Positions 37,508 through 47,626 of a stretch of 64,000 nucleotides of DNA are shown here, in pieces. How positions within the stretch are numbered: the stretch's first letter is position 1; the number at the start of each line of letters is the position of its first letter. Origin of the DNA: Lonepinella koalarum. GTDB taxonomy: Bacteria > Pseudomonadota > Gammaproteobacteria > Enterobacterales > Pasteurellaceae. The stretch covers positions 62,001 through 126,000 of the forward strand of contig JAUNED010000003.1 in the NCBI GenBank assembly GCA_030525745.1, read 5' to 3'. A model generated the notes under the pieces. The model searched no databases, was not told the origin of the DNA, and saw only the letters and a list, made by a program, of their open reading frames with translations. Both the position numbers and the translations under genes were made by a program.

Positions 37508-37529
37508 TTTTGGAATGAAGATCGCAAAA
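37508..37529. promoter_or_regulatory. CRP-S competence site of the com operon, overlapping the ponA start codon
   Basis: TTTTGGAATG-AA-GATCGCAAAA. The right half is a perfect CRP-S half-site; the left keeps TTTTG and AT (17 of 20 positions). It is centred 116 bp before comA. On the minus strand a TATAAA lies at 37446-37441, which would place the site near -83, a class I distance. The right half encodes the second to fifth residues of PonA. Confidence 0.7.
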
Positions 37530-40076
37530 TTAATATTTAGTACGCTATTAACCATTCTTGTTTTAGGTTGTATCGTGGTAGGCATTTTTTATGTGCAGAT
37601 TAAATCTGATCTGCCGAGTGTAGAAACGCTGAAAACCGTAGAATTACAACAACCGATGCAGATTTATACGGCTGACGGTAAATTGATTGGGGAAGTGGGA
37701 GAGCAGCGCCGTATTCCGGTGAAATTACAAGATGTGCCGCCTCTGTTGATTCATGCGATTTTAGACACAGAAGACAGCCGTTTTTACGAACATCACGGTT
37801 TGGATCCTATTGGTATTATGCGTGCACTCTCAGTGGCTATTGCGCAAGGTGGTGCAACACAAGGGGCAAGTACAATTACACAGCAATTGGCCCGTAATTT
37901 TTTCTTAAGTCCTGAAAAAACCTTCACCCGTAAAGCGAAAGAAGCGGTATTGGCCATTGATATTGAAAATACATTGACTAAAGAAGAAATTTTAGAACTC
38001 TATTTGAATAAAATTTATTTAGGCTATCGTGCTTATGGTGTGGCAGCTGCAGCTAAAACGTATTTTGGTAAAGAATTAAATGAGTTGAGTTTGTCTGAAA
38101 TTGCGGTTATTGCAGGATTACCTAAAGCCCCTTCCATGTTGAATCCGTTGTATTCTCTAAAGCGTTCCGAAGAACGCCGTAATGTGGTATTGGGTCGAAT
38201 GCTTGAGATGAAGCATATTACTCAAGCAGAATACGAGGCAGCTGTAAAGGAACCAATTATTGCCAGTTATCATGGTTCACAACTGGATTTTCGTGCAGAT
38301 TATGTGACGGAAATGGTGCGTCAAGAAATGGTTAAACGTTATGGCGAAGAGGAAGCCTATAATCGTGGTTATAAGGTCTATACTACGATTTTATCTAAAG
38401 ATCAGTTGGAAGCCCAAAAAGCACTGCGGAACAATTTAATCGATTATGATATGCGACATGGCTATCGTACACCGGCTAGCTTATGGAAAAAAGGTGAGAA
38501 TGCGTGGAATCATGAAAAAATTATAGACGCTTTACGCAAATTACCTCATTCCGACCCCTTTATTCCGGCTGCGGTATTATCAGCCAATAAAAATGGTGCA
38601 GATATTTTATTCGCTAATGGTGAAAAAATGATGTTGTCGGCTGCTGCAATGCGTTGGACAGGTAAAACAGTAAAAGAAGGTGAACAAATTTGGGTTCGTA
38701 AACGAGCCAATGGCGAATGGATTTTGGGACAAATTCCGGAAGTGAACTCGGCTTTAGTGTCACTCAATAGTGATAATGGCGCTATTGAAGCTATTGTTGG
38801 TGGATTTAGTTTTGAACACAGTAAATTTAACCGAGCTACCCAATCCTTAGTGCAAGTGGGCTCTTCAATTAAACCTTTCATTTATGCTGCTGCACTGGAA
38901 AAAGGTTTAACGCTTTCCAGTGTATTACAAGATACTCCTATTTCTATCAAAAAAGCCGGTCAAAAAGAATGGAAACCCAAAAACTCACCTGATCGTTATG
39001 ATGGGCCATTACGTTTGCGTGTCGGATTAGGTTTATCGAAAAATATGATTGCCATTCGTGCTATGCAAATGGCTGGGATTCCGTTTACTGCGGAGTTTTT
39101 AGAGCGTTTCGGTTTTAAACGGGAACAATATTTTGCCAGCGAAGCCTTAGCTTTGGGAGCTGCTTCTTTTACGCCTTTGGAAATGGCAAGAGGATATGCA
39201 GTATTTAATAACGGCGGTTTTTTGGTAGATCCTTATATTATCGAGAAGATTTTGGATAATAACGGAAAAGAAATTTTTGTGGCAAATCCCAAAATTGCTT
39301 GTATGAGTTGCCATGATATTCCAAGCCTGTACCAACAAACAGAAAAAATTGACGGTTTTAGCCAGCCAATTGAAAATGTGGTTAGAGGTAATAACGCCCC
39401 TATTACGGCAGATGAAGATGGCGAGCAAATTACCGAGGATATTCCGGAATTAGAAAAAACAGCTGGTGGAGTTAAAGAAGGTGAATTAAGTTTGATGGTG
39501 GAAGGTAAAACCGCGAATTCCACAATGCAATATGCGCCACGAGTGATTAGCGGTGAATTGGCTTTCTTAATCCGTAGTGCATTGACTACTGCCGTATTTG
39601 GTGAGCAAGGGCAAAGCTGGCAAGGTACAAGCTGGCGAATGCGTAATGAGTTTAAACGCAAAGATATAGGTGGTAAAACAGGGACAACCAACAATTCAAA
39701 AGTGGCTTGGTATGCCGGTTTTGGGGCGAATTTAACTACGGCCGTTTATGTTGGCTTCGATGATAACAAACGGGTTTTAGGGCGTGGAGAAGCCGGTGCA
39801 AAAACCGCTATGCCTGCTTGGATTGCTTATATGAAAACCAGTCTTAGTGATGTGCCTGAACGTCAGTTGGAATTACCTCCGAATATTATTGAAAAAACCG
39901 TTGATGTGAGTTCCGGATTGTTGGCAAACAGTGGCAATTTCAAAGAATATTTCATCAAAGGTACAGAGCCGACAAAAGTGTATGTAGAAGAAAAAGGTTA
40001 TTATGTGCCACCCGGCCTATTAGAAAAATTTGGTAGTCCGTCTGTGCCACCAAGCGAACGACAAGAATTGTTCTAA
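37515..40076 (+). CDS. ponA: Penicillin-binding protein 1A (glycosyltransferase/transpeptidase)
   Basis: An 853-residue bifunctional class A PBP. Order: membrane helix (about 6-26), GT51 transglycosylase (EDSRFYEHHGLDPIGIMRA catalytic Glu, GGATQGASTITQQLARNF, KEEILELYLNKIYLG), an OB-like linker, and transpeptidase with active Ser in GSSIKPF (SxxK), SKN (GLSKNMIAIRA) and KTGTTNNS. It polymerises and cross-links peptidoglycan in the periplasm. Divergence from comA is conserved in Haemophilus. Start overlaps the CRP-S site. Confidence 0.97.
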   Translation: MKIAKLIFSTLLTILVLGCIVVGIFYVQIKSDLPSVETLKTVELQQPMQIYTADGKLIGEVGEQRRIPVKLQDVPPLLIHAILDTEDSRFYEHHGLDPIGIMRALSVAIAQGGATQGASTITQQLARNFFLSPEKTFTRKAKEAVLAIDIENTLTKEEILELYLNKIYLGYRAYGVAAAAKTYFGKELNELSLSEIAVIAGLPKAPSMLNPLYSLKRSEERRNVVLGRMLEMKHITQAEYEAAVKEPIIASYHGSQLDFRADYVTEMVRQEMVKRYGEEEAYNRGYKVYTTILSKDQLEAQKALRNNLIDYDMRHGYRTPASLWKKGENAWNHEKIIDALRKLPHSDPFIPAAVLSANKNGADILFANGEKMMLSAAAMRWTGKTVKEGEQIWVRKRANGEWILGQIPEVNSALVSLNSDNGAIEAIVGGFSFEHSKFNRATQSLVQVGSSIKPFIYAAALEKGLTLSSVLQDTPISIKKAGQKEWKPKNSPDRYDGPLRLRVGLGLSKNMIAIRAMQMAGIPFTAEFLERFGFKREQYFASEALALGAASFTPLEMARGYAVFNNGGFLVDPYIIEKILDNNGKEIFVANPKIACMSCHDIPSLYQQTEKIDGFSQPIENVVRGNNAPITADEDGEQITEDIPELEKTAGGVKEGELSLMVEGKTANSTMQYAPRVISGELAFLIRSALTTAVFGEQGQSWQGTSWRMRNEFKRKDIGGKTGTTNNSKVAWYAGFGANLTTAVYVGFDDNKRVLGRGEAGAKTAMPAWIAYMKTSLSDVPERQLELPPNIIEKTVDVSSGLLANSGNFKEYFIKGTEPTKVYVEEKGYYVPPGLLEKFGSPSVPPSERQELF

Positions 40077-40116
40077 TTTTTACCGCACTTTTTCAAAATG
40101 CAGTTTAAGGAATCTT

Positions 40117-40962
40117 ATGCTTAGTTATCGCCACAGTTTTCATGCCGGCAATCACGCAGATGTATTAAAACATCTTGTGTTAATGTTGCTTATTGAAAGC
40201 TTGCAACAAAAAGACAAAGGATTTTACTATTTAGATACGCACGCCGGTGTAGGACGTTATCGTTTATTTAGTGAAGAAGCGGAAAAAACCGCTGAATTTG
40301 AACAGGGAATCTTGCGTCTGTGGGATAAAAAGGATTTACCTGAAGAAATCCAACGTTATATAAATCAAATCAAAAAAATCAATTATGGTGGCAAGGAATT
40401 GCGTTACTATGCGGGTTCAGCTTTAATTGCCACCCAAATGCTACGCTCGCAAGATCGTGCTTTATTCACAGAATTACATCCGGCCGATTTCCCTTTGTTA
40501 CGCAATAATTTCAAGGAATTTACCAATGTGGTGACCAAGCGTGAAGATGGTTTTCAGCAGGTGAAAGCGACTTTACCGCCGAAAGAACGCAGAGGTCTGG
40601 TGTTGATCGATCCACCTTATGAACTGAAAGAGGATTATGATTTAGTGGTAAAAGCCATTGAAGAAGGCTATAAACGATTCGCTACCGGCGTATATGCGAT
40701 TTGGTATCCCGTAGTATTGCGTCAGCAAAGCAAACGCATTGTAAAAGGCTTAGAAGCTTCCGGTATTCGTAAAATTTTGCAAATTGAACTGGCTGTGCGT
40801 CCTGATAGTGATCAACGGGGTATGACTGCAAGTGGAATGATTGTTATTAACCCACCTTGGCAATTAGAAAACCAGATGAAAAATATCCTGCCCTATTTAA
40901 CCCAAACTCTTGTACCGGAAGGCACAGGAAGTTGGACTGTTTCGTGGATCACTCCCGAATAA
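40117..40962 (+). CDS. rlmJ: 23S rRNA (adenine(2030)-N6)-methyltransferase RlmJ
   Basis: A 281-residue SAM-dependent N6-adenine methyltransferase that modifies A2030 of 23S rRNA; the Haemophilus homologue was called ComJ. MLSYRHSFHAGNHADVLKH is the conserved N-terminus, with DTHAGVGRY as SAM motif and LIDPPYE as the catalytic DPPY. Upstream in-frame starts would overlap ponA and are rejected. RBS AAGGAA. Confidence 0.94.
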   Translation: MLSYRHSFHAGNHADVLKHLVLMLLIESLQQKDKGFYYLDTHAGVGRYRLFSEEAEKTAEFEQGILRLWDKKDLPEEIQRYINQIKKINYGGKELRYYAGSALIATQMLRSQDRALFTELHPADFPLLRNNFKEFTNVVTKREDGFQQVKATLPPKERRGLVLIDPPYELKEDYDLVVKAIEEGYKRFATGVYAIWYPVVLRQQSKRIVKGLEASGIRKILQIELAVRPDSDQRGMTASGMIVINPPWQLENQMKNILPYLTQTLVPEGTGSWTVSWITPE

Positions 40963-40997
40963 GGTAAAAGTGCGGTGCATATTTGGCGAGAATTAAC

Positions 40998-41714
40998 ATG
41001 ATAATGGAAAATCTGCAACGCGGTTTTGTGTTACATCGCCGACCTTACAGTGAAACCAGTTTACTGGTCGATTTATTTACGGAGGAAACCGGACGGCTGA
41101 CTTTACTCGCCAAAGGTGCGCGAGCAAAACGGTCAAATTTAAAATCCGTATTACAGCCTTTTACACCACTATTATTACGTTGGAGTGGTAAAGGCGGTTT
41201 GAAAGTTTTAACCAAAGCAGAACCTGCCGCAATTAGTTTGCCTTTACAGCAAACCGCACTTTACAGTGGATTTTATGTCAATGAATTGATTTGTCGGGTT
41301 ATCGAGCAAGAAACAGCCTATCCACAGCTTTTCCAAGATTATTTATACTGCCTGACTGCCTTGGCCAAAGAGCCAATTCAAGTGGAGCCAGCATTACGGC
41401 GCTTTGAATTTCAATTGCTACAAGTGCTGGGGTATGGTGTGGATTTTGCTCATTGTGCCGGGACGGGAAAACCCGTAGATCCCGGCATGACTTATCGTTA
41501 TCGGGAAGAAAAAGGCTTTATTGCCTCAGTCATTCGGGATAATCTGACTTTTCTAGGGCGTGAATTATTGGCTTTTGACCAACAAAATTTTAGTGATACA
41601 GACATTTTACAAGCAGCAAAACGTTTTACCCGAATGGCCTTAAAACCCTATTTAGGCAATAAACCGTTAAAAAGCCGCGAACTATTTACTCAGCAGAGTT
41701 TATATTTGAAATAG
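40998..41714 (+). CDS. recO: DNA repair protein RecO
   Basis: A 238-residue RecFOR-pathway mediator that loads RecA on SSB-coated DNA. It has an N-terminal OB fold ([38 protein letters not shown]) and a helical C-terminal half. The ATG at 40998 is chosen; a TTG five codons upstream is less likely. It is followed closely by rlmD (3 bp). An uptake word lies just before the start. Confidence 0.93.
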   Translation: MIMENLQRGFVLHRRPYSETSLLVDLFTEETGRLTLLAKGARAKRSNLKSVLQPFTPLLLRWSGKGGLKVLTKAEPAAISLPLQQTALYSGFYVNELICRVIEQETAYPQLFQDYLYCLTALAKEPIQVEPALRRFEFQLLQVLGYGVDFAHCAGTGKPVDPGMTYRYREEKGFIASVIRDNLTFLGRELLAFDQQNFSDTDILQAAKRFTRMALKPYLGNKPLKSRELFTQQSLYLK

Positions 41715-41717
41715 ATT

Positions 41718-43049
41718 ATGGCGTTACTTTACCAACAGAAAAAACGGGTGAAAAACCCACCGCACTTTTCCAAACAAGCCTCATTTTTTGAGGCTGAAAT
41801 CCTTGAGTTAGACTATCAAGGCTTAGGTGTAGCCAAGGTCAAGGGGAAAACTTGGTTTGTAGAAAATGCGTTACCAAACGAATTGGTACAAGCACAAATT
41901 TTAGAGGATAAACGCCAATACGGAAAAGCCGTTACTCGGAAAATTTTACGTCCAGCCAAGGAACGGCTAACGCCTAAATGTGCTTATTATGAGCAATGCG
42001 GTGGTTGCCAAAGCCAGCATATTCCAATCAAAATGCAGCGAGAAGCAAAGCAACAATCCTTGTTCCAACGGTTATATAAATTACAACCTAAAGGTATAAC
42101 ATTGATGCCGATGATCAGTGGTGACGAATGGCAGTATCGTCGCCGTATACGGCTAAGTTTGGTCTGGGATGTGGCAGATAAAACCTTGAAAATGGGCTTT
42201 CGCCGAAAACAATCGGAGCAGATTATCCCCATTGCACGCTGTGAAGTTGCTGTGGACGAAATTAATGTCTTATTGCCTAAATTGCAAAAGCTATTATCTC
42301 AATTTTCTCAGCCCCAAAATTTAGGTCATATTGAATTGGTGGTTGCAGATAATGGTGTCGCTATGCTGTTACGCTATCGTCAAGACCTCAAGGAAAACGA
42401 CCGCACTTTATTAAAGAATTTTGCTGAAAAATTAAATATTAATCTGTTTTTACAGGACGATAAGCAAATTTTCCAACTGCGTGGTGAAACGCCATATTAT
42501 TGTATTGGTGATCTGCGCTTACAGTTTGATATTCGAGACTTTATTCAGGTGAATGCAGAGTTGAACCTACAAATGGTTGCAACCGCTTTGGATTGGTTGG
42601 AATTGAATAAGCAAGATAATGTATTGGATTTATTCTGTGGCATGGGCAATTTTACTTTGCCACTTAGTCGCTACGTCAAAAGTGCGGTAGGTATTGAAGG
42701 TGTTTTGCCCATGGTGGAAAAAGCAAAAGCTAATGCAGCACGAAACGGTTGTCAGAATGTGGAATTTTTCCGTGCAGATTTATCACAATCTTTTGGAGAT
42801 CAACCTTGGGCGAAAGAAGTATTTAATAAAATTTTGTTGGACCCACCTCGTGCCGGGGCTGATTTTGCGTTAAATGCACTATGTGATTTACAGGCGGAAA
42901 AAATGTTATATGTCTCTTGTAATCCAGCCACCTTGATACGTGATGCTGAAATTTTATTAAATGCCGGCTATAGAATAGATAAAGTAGCCATGATTGATAT
43001 GTTTTCACATACAGGGCATTTAGAAAGTATGACACTTTTTGTGAGATAG
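41718..43049 (+). CDS. rlmD: 23S rRNA (uracil(1939)-C5)-methyltransferase RlmD
   Basis: A 443-residue RNA m5U methyltransferase. An N-terminal TRAM domain (about 25-80) precedes the Fe-S cluster cysteines in CAYYEQCGGCQ. The catalytic part shows DLFCGMGNFTLPL (SAM), LLDPPRAGA and VSCNPATLIRD with the nucleophilic Cys. The rlmD-relA order is the enterobacterial one; relA starts 9 bp later. Confidence 0.96.
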   Translation: MALLYQQKKRVKNPPHFSKQASFFEAEILELDYQGLGVAKVKGKTWFVENALPNELVQAQILEDKRQYGKAVTRKILRPAKERLTPKCAYYEQCGGCQSQHIPIKMQREAKQQSLFQRLYKLQPKGITLMPMISGDEWQYRRRIRLSLVWDVADKTLKMGFRRKQSEQIIPIARCEVAVDEINVLLPKLQKLLSQFSQPQNLGHIELVVADNGVAMLLRYRQDLKENDRTLLKNFAEKLNINLFLQDDKQIFQLRGETPYYCIGDLRLQFDIRDFIQVNAELNLQMVATALDWLELNKQDNVLDLFCGMGNFTLPLSRYVKSAVGIEGVLPMVEKAKANAARNGCQNVEFFRADLSQSFGDQPWAKEVFNKILLDPPRAGADFALNALCDLQAEKMLYVSCNPATLIRDAEILLNAGYRIDKVAMIDMFSHTGHLESMTLFVR

Positions 43050-43058
43050 GAAGAAGTT

Positions 43059-45266
43059 ATGGTTGCGGTACGCGGATCTCATTTATTAAAACCGAAAGAT
43101 TTTGTCATCGAGCAATGGTGTGCTGATTTGGGTTTAGCTCCTTCGGCAGAAAAGGATATTGTACGAGCATGGTATTTCTCAAGGGAAAAAGCCGAACAAC
43201 TTTTTTTGAACAGCCATTGGTATTTGCGTGACGGTGTAGAAATGGTAGAAATTTTGCACAGTTTGAATATGGATCATGACACATTATTGTCAGCCATGCT
43301 ATTTCCAATTGTGAATGCCAAAATTGTGCCGTTAGATGTGATCAAAGAAGATTTTGGGGCGAATATTGCGAAATTGGTCAAAGGTGTTATTGAAATGAAC
43401 AATATCCGCAAGCTGAATACGGACAGTTCACAAGTGGATAATATTCGCCGTATGCTATTGGCCATGGTCGATGATTTCCGTTGTGTCATTATTAAATTAG
43501 CTGAACGGATTGCTTATTTGCGTGATGCAGATAAGCGTTATTCTACACAGGATAAGATCGCCGCAGCGAAAGAATGTACCAATATTTATGCGCCCTTGGC
43601 AAATCGTTTAGGGATTGGACAGCTAAAATGGGAATTGGAAGATTATTGTTTCCGTAATTTGCAACCGGAAGAATATCGCATTATTGCTCATAAATTAGCC
43701 GAACGTCGCTTAGATCGTGAAACCTATATTGCCGATTTTGTAAAACAAATCAAAACCTATCTCAGTGAAAGCCTGAATGATGTTGAAGTTTATGGCAGAC
43801 CGAAACACATCTACAGTATTTGGAAAAAAATGCAACGTAAACACCTGCCTTTTGAGCAGCTTTACGACATAAGAGCGGTCAGAATTATCGTTAAAAAATT
43901 ACAGGATTGTTACACTGCCCTTGGTATTGTTCATACGTATTTCAATCACTTGCCCAGCGAATTTGATGACTATGTCGCCAATCCGAAAAGTAACGGTTAT
44001 CAGTCTATTCATACCGTCGTGTTAGGGAAAGGCGATAAGCCCATTGAAATACAAATTCGTACCGAAAAAATGCATAATGACGCTGAATTAGGTGTTGCAG
44101 CACATTGGAAATATAAAGAAGGAAACACCGGCTCAATCTCTTCCTATGAAGAAAAAATTATTTGGCTGCGTAAACTATTGGCCTGGCAGGCAGATATTGC
44201 AGACAGTGGCGAAATTATGGGGGAAGTACGCTCTCAAGTCTTCGATGATCGGGTGTATGTCTTCACCCCGAAAGGCGAGGTGGTAGATTTGCCGACAGGT
44301 TCCACACCACTGGATTTTGCTTATGCTATTCATAGTGATGTGGGACATCGATGTATCGGCGCAAAAGTTGGTGGGCGTATCGTGCCTTTCACCTACCAAC
44401 TGCAAATGGGTGATCAAATTGATATTTTGACCCAAAAAGAGCCTAACCCAAGCCGTGACTGGTTAAATCCAAATTCCGGTTTTACTCATACTCAAAAAGC
44501 CCGAGCAAAAATTTTAGCTTGGTTTAAAAAATTAGATCGTGATAAAAATATTCCGATTGGTAAAGAACAATTAGAGAGTGAATTGTTGCGACAAAATTGG
44601 ACACTAAAACAAATCGAGCCTTACGCACTGCCACGTTATAACTTAAAACATATTGATGATCTCTATAACGGTATTGGTAGTGGCGATATTAAATTGTCTC
44701 AATTAATTAATTTCTTGCAAAGTAAATTGGTTAAACCAACAGCGGAAGAGGCGGATCAGGAAATTCTACGTCACGTTGCACAAAAAAGTGCGGTCATTTC
44801 TCAGCAAAAATCGGAAAAAAAAGATTATGTAGTCATTGAGGGAGTCGGCAACGTGATGCACCATATGGCACGCTGTTGCCAGCCTATCCCCGGAGATGAG
44901 ATTGCCGGCTATATTACACAAGGTCGAGGTATTTCTATTCACCGTGTGGATTGTGATCAGTTCCAAGAATTAAAATTAGCCAATCCGGAACGGGTTGTGG
45001 AAACAGGTTGGGGAAATCATCATGCTTCAGCCTTTACTGTAGGTATTCGTGTCATTGCAGCTGATCGTAATGGTTTACTAAGGGATATTACCACTGTATT
45101 GGCAAATGAAAAAATCAGTGTTACAGGCTTATCCAGTCGCTCTGACAACAAACGCCAAACGGCTACAATGGATTTGGAAATTGAATTGAATAATGTAGAA
45201 ATCTTGAGTAAAATCCTCGCTCGCCTCAACACCCTTGATGATGTAATTGAAGTAAAACGACTATAA
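43059..45266 (+). CDS. relA: GTP pyrophosphokinase RelA (stringent response)
   Basis: A 735-residue ribosome-associated (p)ppGpp synthetase. Order: inactive hydrolase domain (the HD motif is replaced, DHDTLLSAMLFP), synthetase domain (GRPKHIYSIWKKMQRK, YDIRAVRII), TGS (VYVFTPKGEVVDLPTGSTPLDFAYAIH), zinc-finger-like CCQPIPGDEI, and C-terminal ACT (GLLRDITTVLANEKISVTGL). Loss of the HD residues is normal for RelA and separates it from SpoT. Confidence 0.97.
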   Translation: MVAVRGSHLLKPKDFVIEQWCADLGLAPSAEKDIVRAWYFSREKAEQLFLNSHWYLRDGVEMVEILHSLNMDHDTLLSAMLFPIVNAKIVPLDVIKEDFGANIAKLVKGVIEMNNIRKLNTDSSQVDNIRRMLLAMVDDFRCVIIKLAERIAYLRDADKRYSTQDKIAAAKECTNIYAPLANRLGIGQLKWELEDYCFRNLQPEEYRIIAHKLAERRLDRETYIADFVKQIKTYLSESLNDVEVYGRPKHIYSIWKKMQRKHLPFEQLYDIRAVRIIVKKLQDCYTALGIVHTYFNHLPSEFDDYVANPKSNGYQSIHTVVLGKGDKPIEIQIRTEKMHNDAELGVAAHWKYKEGNTGSISSYEEKIIWLRKLLAWQADIADSGEIMGEVRSQVFDDRVYVFTPKGEVVDLPTGSTPLDFAYAIHSDVGHRCIGAKVGGRIVPFTYQLQMGDQIDILTQKEPNPSRDWLNPNSGFTHTQKARAKILAWFKKLDRDKNIPIGKEQLESELLRQNWTLKQIEPYALPRYNLKHIDDLYNGIGSGDIKLSQLINFLQSKLVKPTAEEADQEILRHVAQKSAVISQQKSEKKDYVVIEGVGNVMHHMARCCQPIPGDEIAGYITQGRGISIHRVDCDQFQELKLANPERVVETGWGNHHASAFTVGIRVIAADRNGLLRDITTVLANEKISVTGLSSRSDNKRQTATMDLEIELNNVEILSKILARLNTLDDVIEVKRL

Positions 45267-45275
45267 GGATAAAAA

Positions 45276-45635
45276 ATGGAATACAAAACTACCGGACTAA
45301 CGCATTTAATCAACTCGACTAAATATTCACTACAAGGATTAAAAAGTGCGGTCAAAAATGAAACTGCTTTTCGCCACGAATTATTTTTAGGGATTTTTGC
45401 TATTCCTTTGGCCTTATTTTTAGGCGATGATAAATTTGAAATTGCATTAATGATCGGTGCTTATTTAATTGTGCTTATCGCTGAATTATTAAATAGTGCG
45501 ATAGAATGTGTTGTAGATCGTATTGGCACAGAACGCCATGAATTATCCGGTAGAGCTAAAGATCAAGGGTCTGCTGCAGTGTTTGTTGCATTAGTGAATT
45601 GTGGGTTGATTTGGATATTAATGCTGTTTTTTTAA
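45276..45635 (+). CDS. dgkA: Diacylglycerol kinase DgkA
   Basis: A 119-residue trimeric inner-membrane kinase that recycles diacylglycerol to phosphatidic acid. An amphipathic start (LINSTKYSLQGLKSAVKNE), E-x-AFRHE, three membrane helices and the active-site stretch ELLNSAIECVVDRIG are visible. It follows relA by 9 bp, and a terminator comes after it. An uptake word lies inside the gene. Confidence 0.95.
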   Translation: MEYKTTGLTHLINSTKYSLQGLKSAVKNETAFRHELFLGIFAIPLALFLGDDKFEIALMIGAYLIVLIAELLNSAIECVVDRIGTERHELSGRAKDQGSAAVFVALVNCGLIWILMLFF

Positions 45636-45693
45636 GTCTGATATTTCTTGTTAACTGCTGTACTATGAGATAAAAATCACCTGACAGAATAAC

Positions 45694-45729
45694 AAAACCG
45701 CACTTTAAGACAGACTAAAGTGCGGTTTT
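45694..45729. terminator. Bidirectional terminator of paired uptake words between dgkA and pckA
   Basis: AAAACCGCACTTTA and TAAAGTGCGGTTTT form a perfect 14 bp stem with an eight-base loop, with T-runs available on both strands. Convergent genes on each side. Confidence 0.88.
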
Positions 45730-45747
45730 TGCTAAGTAAGTTTTAGA

Positions 45748-47370
45748 TTAGGCTTTTGGGCCCGCGGCAACAAGGGCTTTGCCTTCTTCTGTACCGGTGT
45801 ATTTTTCGAAGTTTTTCGCGAAACGACCGGCCAGATCTTTGGCTTTTTCTTCCCATTGTGCTTTATCTGCATAAGTATCACGCGGATCTAAGATGCTAGG
45901 ATCTACGCCCGGTAATGCTTTCGGAATAGCAAAATCAAAGATTGGTAAGCTACCCATTTCCGCTTTTTCGATAGAACCGTCTAAAATTGCATCGATGATT
46001 CCACGAGTATCTTTAATGGAGATACGTTTGCCTGTACCGTTCCAACCAGTATTCACTAAGTATGCTTCTGCGCCTGAGGCTTGCATACGTTTTACCAACA
46101 CTTCAGCATATTGGGTTGGGTGTAATGTTAAGAATGCTGCACCGAAACAAGCAGAAAATGTTGGAGTCGGTTCGGTAATACCACGTTCTGTACCGGCTAA
46201 TTTCGCAGTGAAACCGGATAAGAAGTAGTATTTAGTTTGTTCAGGTGTTAATTTAGATACCGGTGGTAACACACCAAATGCGTCTGCTGATAAGAAAATC
46301 ACTTTGGTTGCATGGCCTGCTTTGGACGGCAACACGATGTTTTGAATGTGGTTGATTGGGTAAGAAACACGAGTGTTTTCCGTTTTTGAACCATCGTCGT
46401 AATCCACTGAACCATCGGCACGAACAACCACGTTTTCTAATAAGGCATTACGTTTGATTGCACGATAAATGTCCGGCTCATTTTCTTCAGATAATTTAAT
46501 GGTTTTTGCATAACAACCACCTTCGTAGTTAAATACGCCTTCATCGTCCCAACCATGCTCGTCATCACCGATTAATTTACGTTTCGGATCGGTAGAAAGG
46601 GTTGTTTTACCTGTACCTGATAAGCCGAAGAATACGGCAACATCGCCATCTTCACCCACGTTCGCAGAACAGTGCATTGATGCGATACCTTTTAACGGTA
46701 GGAAATAGTTCATCATAGCGAACATCCCTTTTTTCATTTCGCCACCATACCAAGTACCACCGATTAATTGAATGCCTTCAGTAATGTTAAATGCCACAAA
46801 GTTTTCGCTATTTAATCCCTGTTCTTTCCAATTTGGGTTGGTCACTTTGGAACCGTTCATTACCACGAAATCCGGTTTAAAATTGACTAATTCTTCGGCA
46901 GTCGGCTGAATAAACATATTTTTCACAAAGTGAGCCTGCCAAGCAACTTCAGTCACAATACGTACGGCCAAACGTGTATCGGCATTAGCACCGCAGAATG
47001 CATCAATAACAAATAAACGTTTTCCGGAAAGTTGGTTAGTGACTAAATCTTTTAAATGTTGCCAAGTTTCTTGGTTCATTGGCTTGTTATCATTTTTAAC
47101 TTTTTCACTTGTCCACCACATCGTATTTTCGGTGGTTTTATCTAAAACGATATATTTATCTTTTGGGGAACGACCGGTAAAAATCCCCGTATCTACAGCC
47201 ACAGCACCTTGGGTAGTCACAATACCTTTTTCATAACCTTCTAACCCCGGTTTTGTTTCTTCTTCAAAAAGTACTTCATAGCTCGGGTTATATACGACAT
47301 CTTTTACATCATAAATACCAATGTCACCAAGTTGTTTGATTACGTTTGCTACATCTGTCATAAGAGTCAC
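45748..47370 (-). CDS. pckA: Phosphoenolpyruvate carboxykinase (ATP)
   Basis: A 540-residue ATP-dependent PEPCK that interconverts oxaloacetate and PEP. Visible motifs: [11 protein letters not shown], the [12 protein letters not shown] block, the P-loop [20 protein letters not shown] (metal Asp), GGCYAKTI and the R-rich adenine pocket. In Pasteurellaceae it mainly runs toward oxaloacetate for CO2-dependent fumarate respiration. A near-consensus CRP site lies upstream. The first ATG is used; a second (MTDVANV) three codons on is equally possible. Confidence 0.97.
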   Translation of the reverse strand: MTLMTDVANVIKQLGDIGIYDVKDVVYNPSYEVLFEEETKPGLEGYEKGIVTTQGAVAVDTGIFTGRSPKDKYIVLDKTTENTMWWTSEKVKNDNKPMNQETWQHLKDLVTNQLSGKRLFVIDAFCGANADTRLAVRIVTEVAWQAHFVKNMFIQPTAEELVNFKPDFVVMNGSKVTNPNWKEQGLNSENFVAFNITEGIQLIGGTWYGGEMKKGMFAMMNYFLPLKGIASMHCSANVGEDGDVAVFFGLSGTGKTTLSTDPKRKLIGDDEHGWDDEGVFNYEGGCYAKTIKLSEENEPDIYRAIKRNALLENVVVRADGSVDYDDGSKTENTRVSYPINHIQNIVLPSKAGHATKVIFLSADAFGVLPPVSKLTPEQTKYYFLSGFTAKLAGTERGITEPTPTFSACFGAAFLTLHPTQYAEVLVKRMQASGAEAYLVNTGWNGTGKRISIKDTRGIIDAILDGSIEKAEMGSLPIFDFAIPKALPGVDPSILDPRDTYADKAQWEEKAKDLAGRFAKNFEKYTGTEEGKALVAAGPKA

Positions 47371-47438
47371 CTCATTTAAAGTAAAGTTAAAAAATTAATC
47401 ATTAAGTTGATTGCATTGTATTCCTTTTCCTACCTCAA

Positions 47439-47460
47439 AAACGTTATCTAGATCAAATTT
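47439..47460. promoter_or_regulatory. CRP site upstream of pckA
   Basis: AAACGTTATCTAGATCAAATTT matches 19 of 22 positions of AAATGTGATCTAGATCACATTT, including the whole central ATCTAGAT, though it lacks the G of TGTGA and the C of TCACA. It is centred 79 bp before pckA. Remaining bases of the 256 bp pckA-hslO gap hold one uptake word (about 47552-47562) and the hslO terminator. Confidence 0.55.
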
Positions 47461-47597
47461 TTGAAATTTCCTCCTACTTTTTATTGCCTTTTATGATCCA
47501 AGTCAAACTTTATCACTTGCCAAATCGACTTTTAAAACACATTAAATTTTGACCGCACTTTTATTTGTTAAATAATTGTTTCTAAAAAGAAAAATAA

Positions 47598-47622
47598 AAC
47601 GGCACAGAATGACTGTGCCGTT
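47598..47622 (-). terminator. Intrinsic terminator of hslO
   Basis: Ten-base stem AACGGCACAG/CTGTGCCGTT, five-base loop, followed on the minus strand by TTATTTTTC; 4 bp after the hslO stop. Confidence 0.88.
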
Positions 47623-47626
47623 GATT

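Noticed and set aside
43059..43500. Loss of the HD hydrolase motif in RelA as a mutation
   Set aside because: RelA proteins normally lack it; only SpoT-type enzymes keep it.
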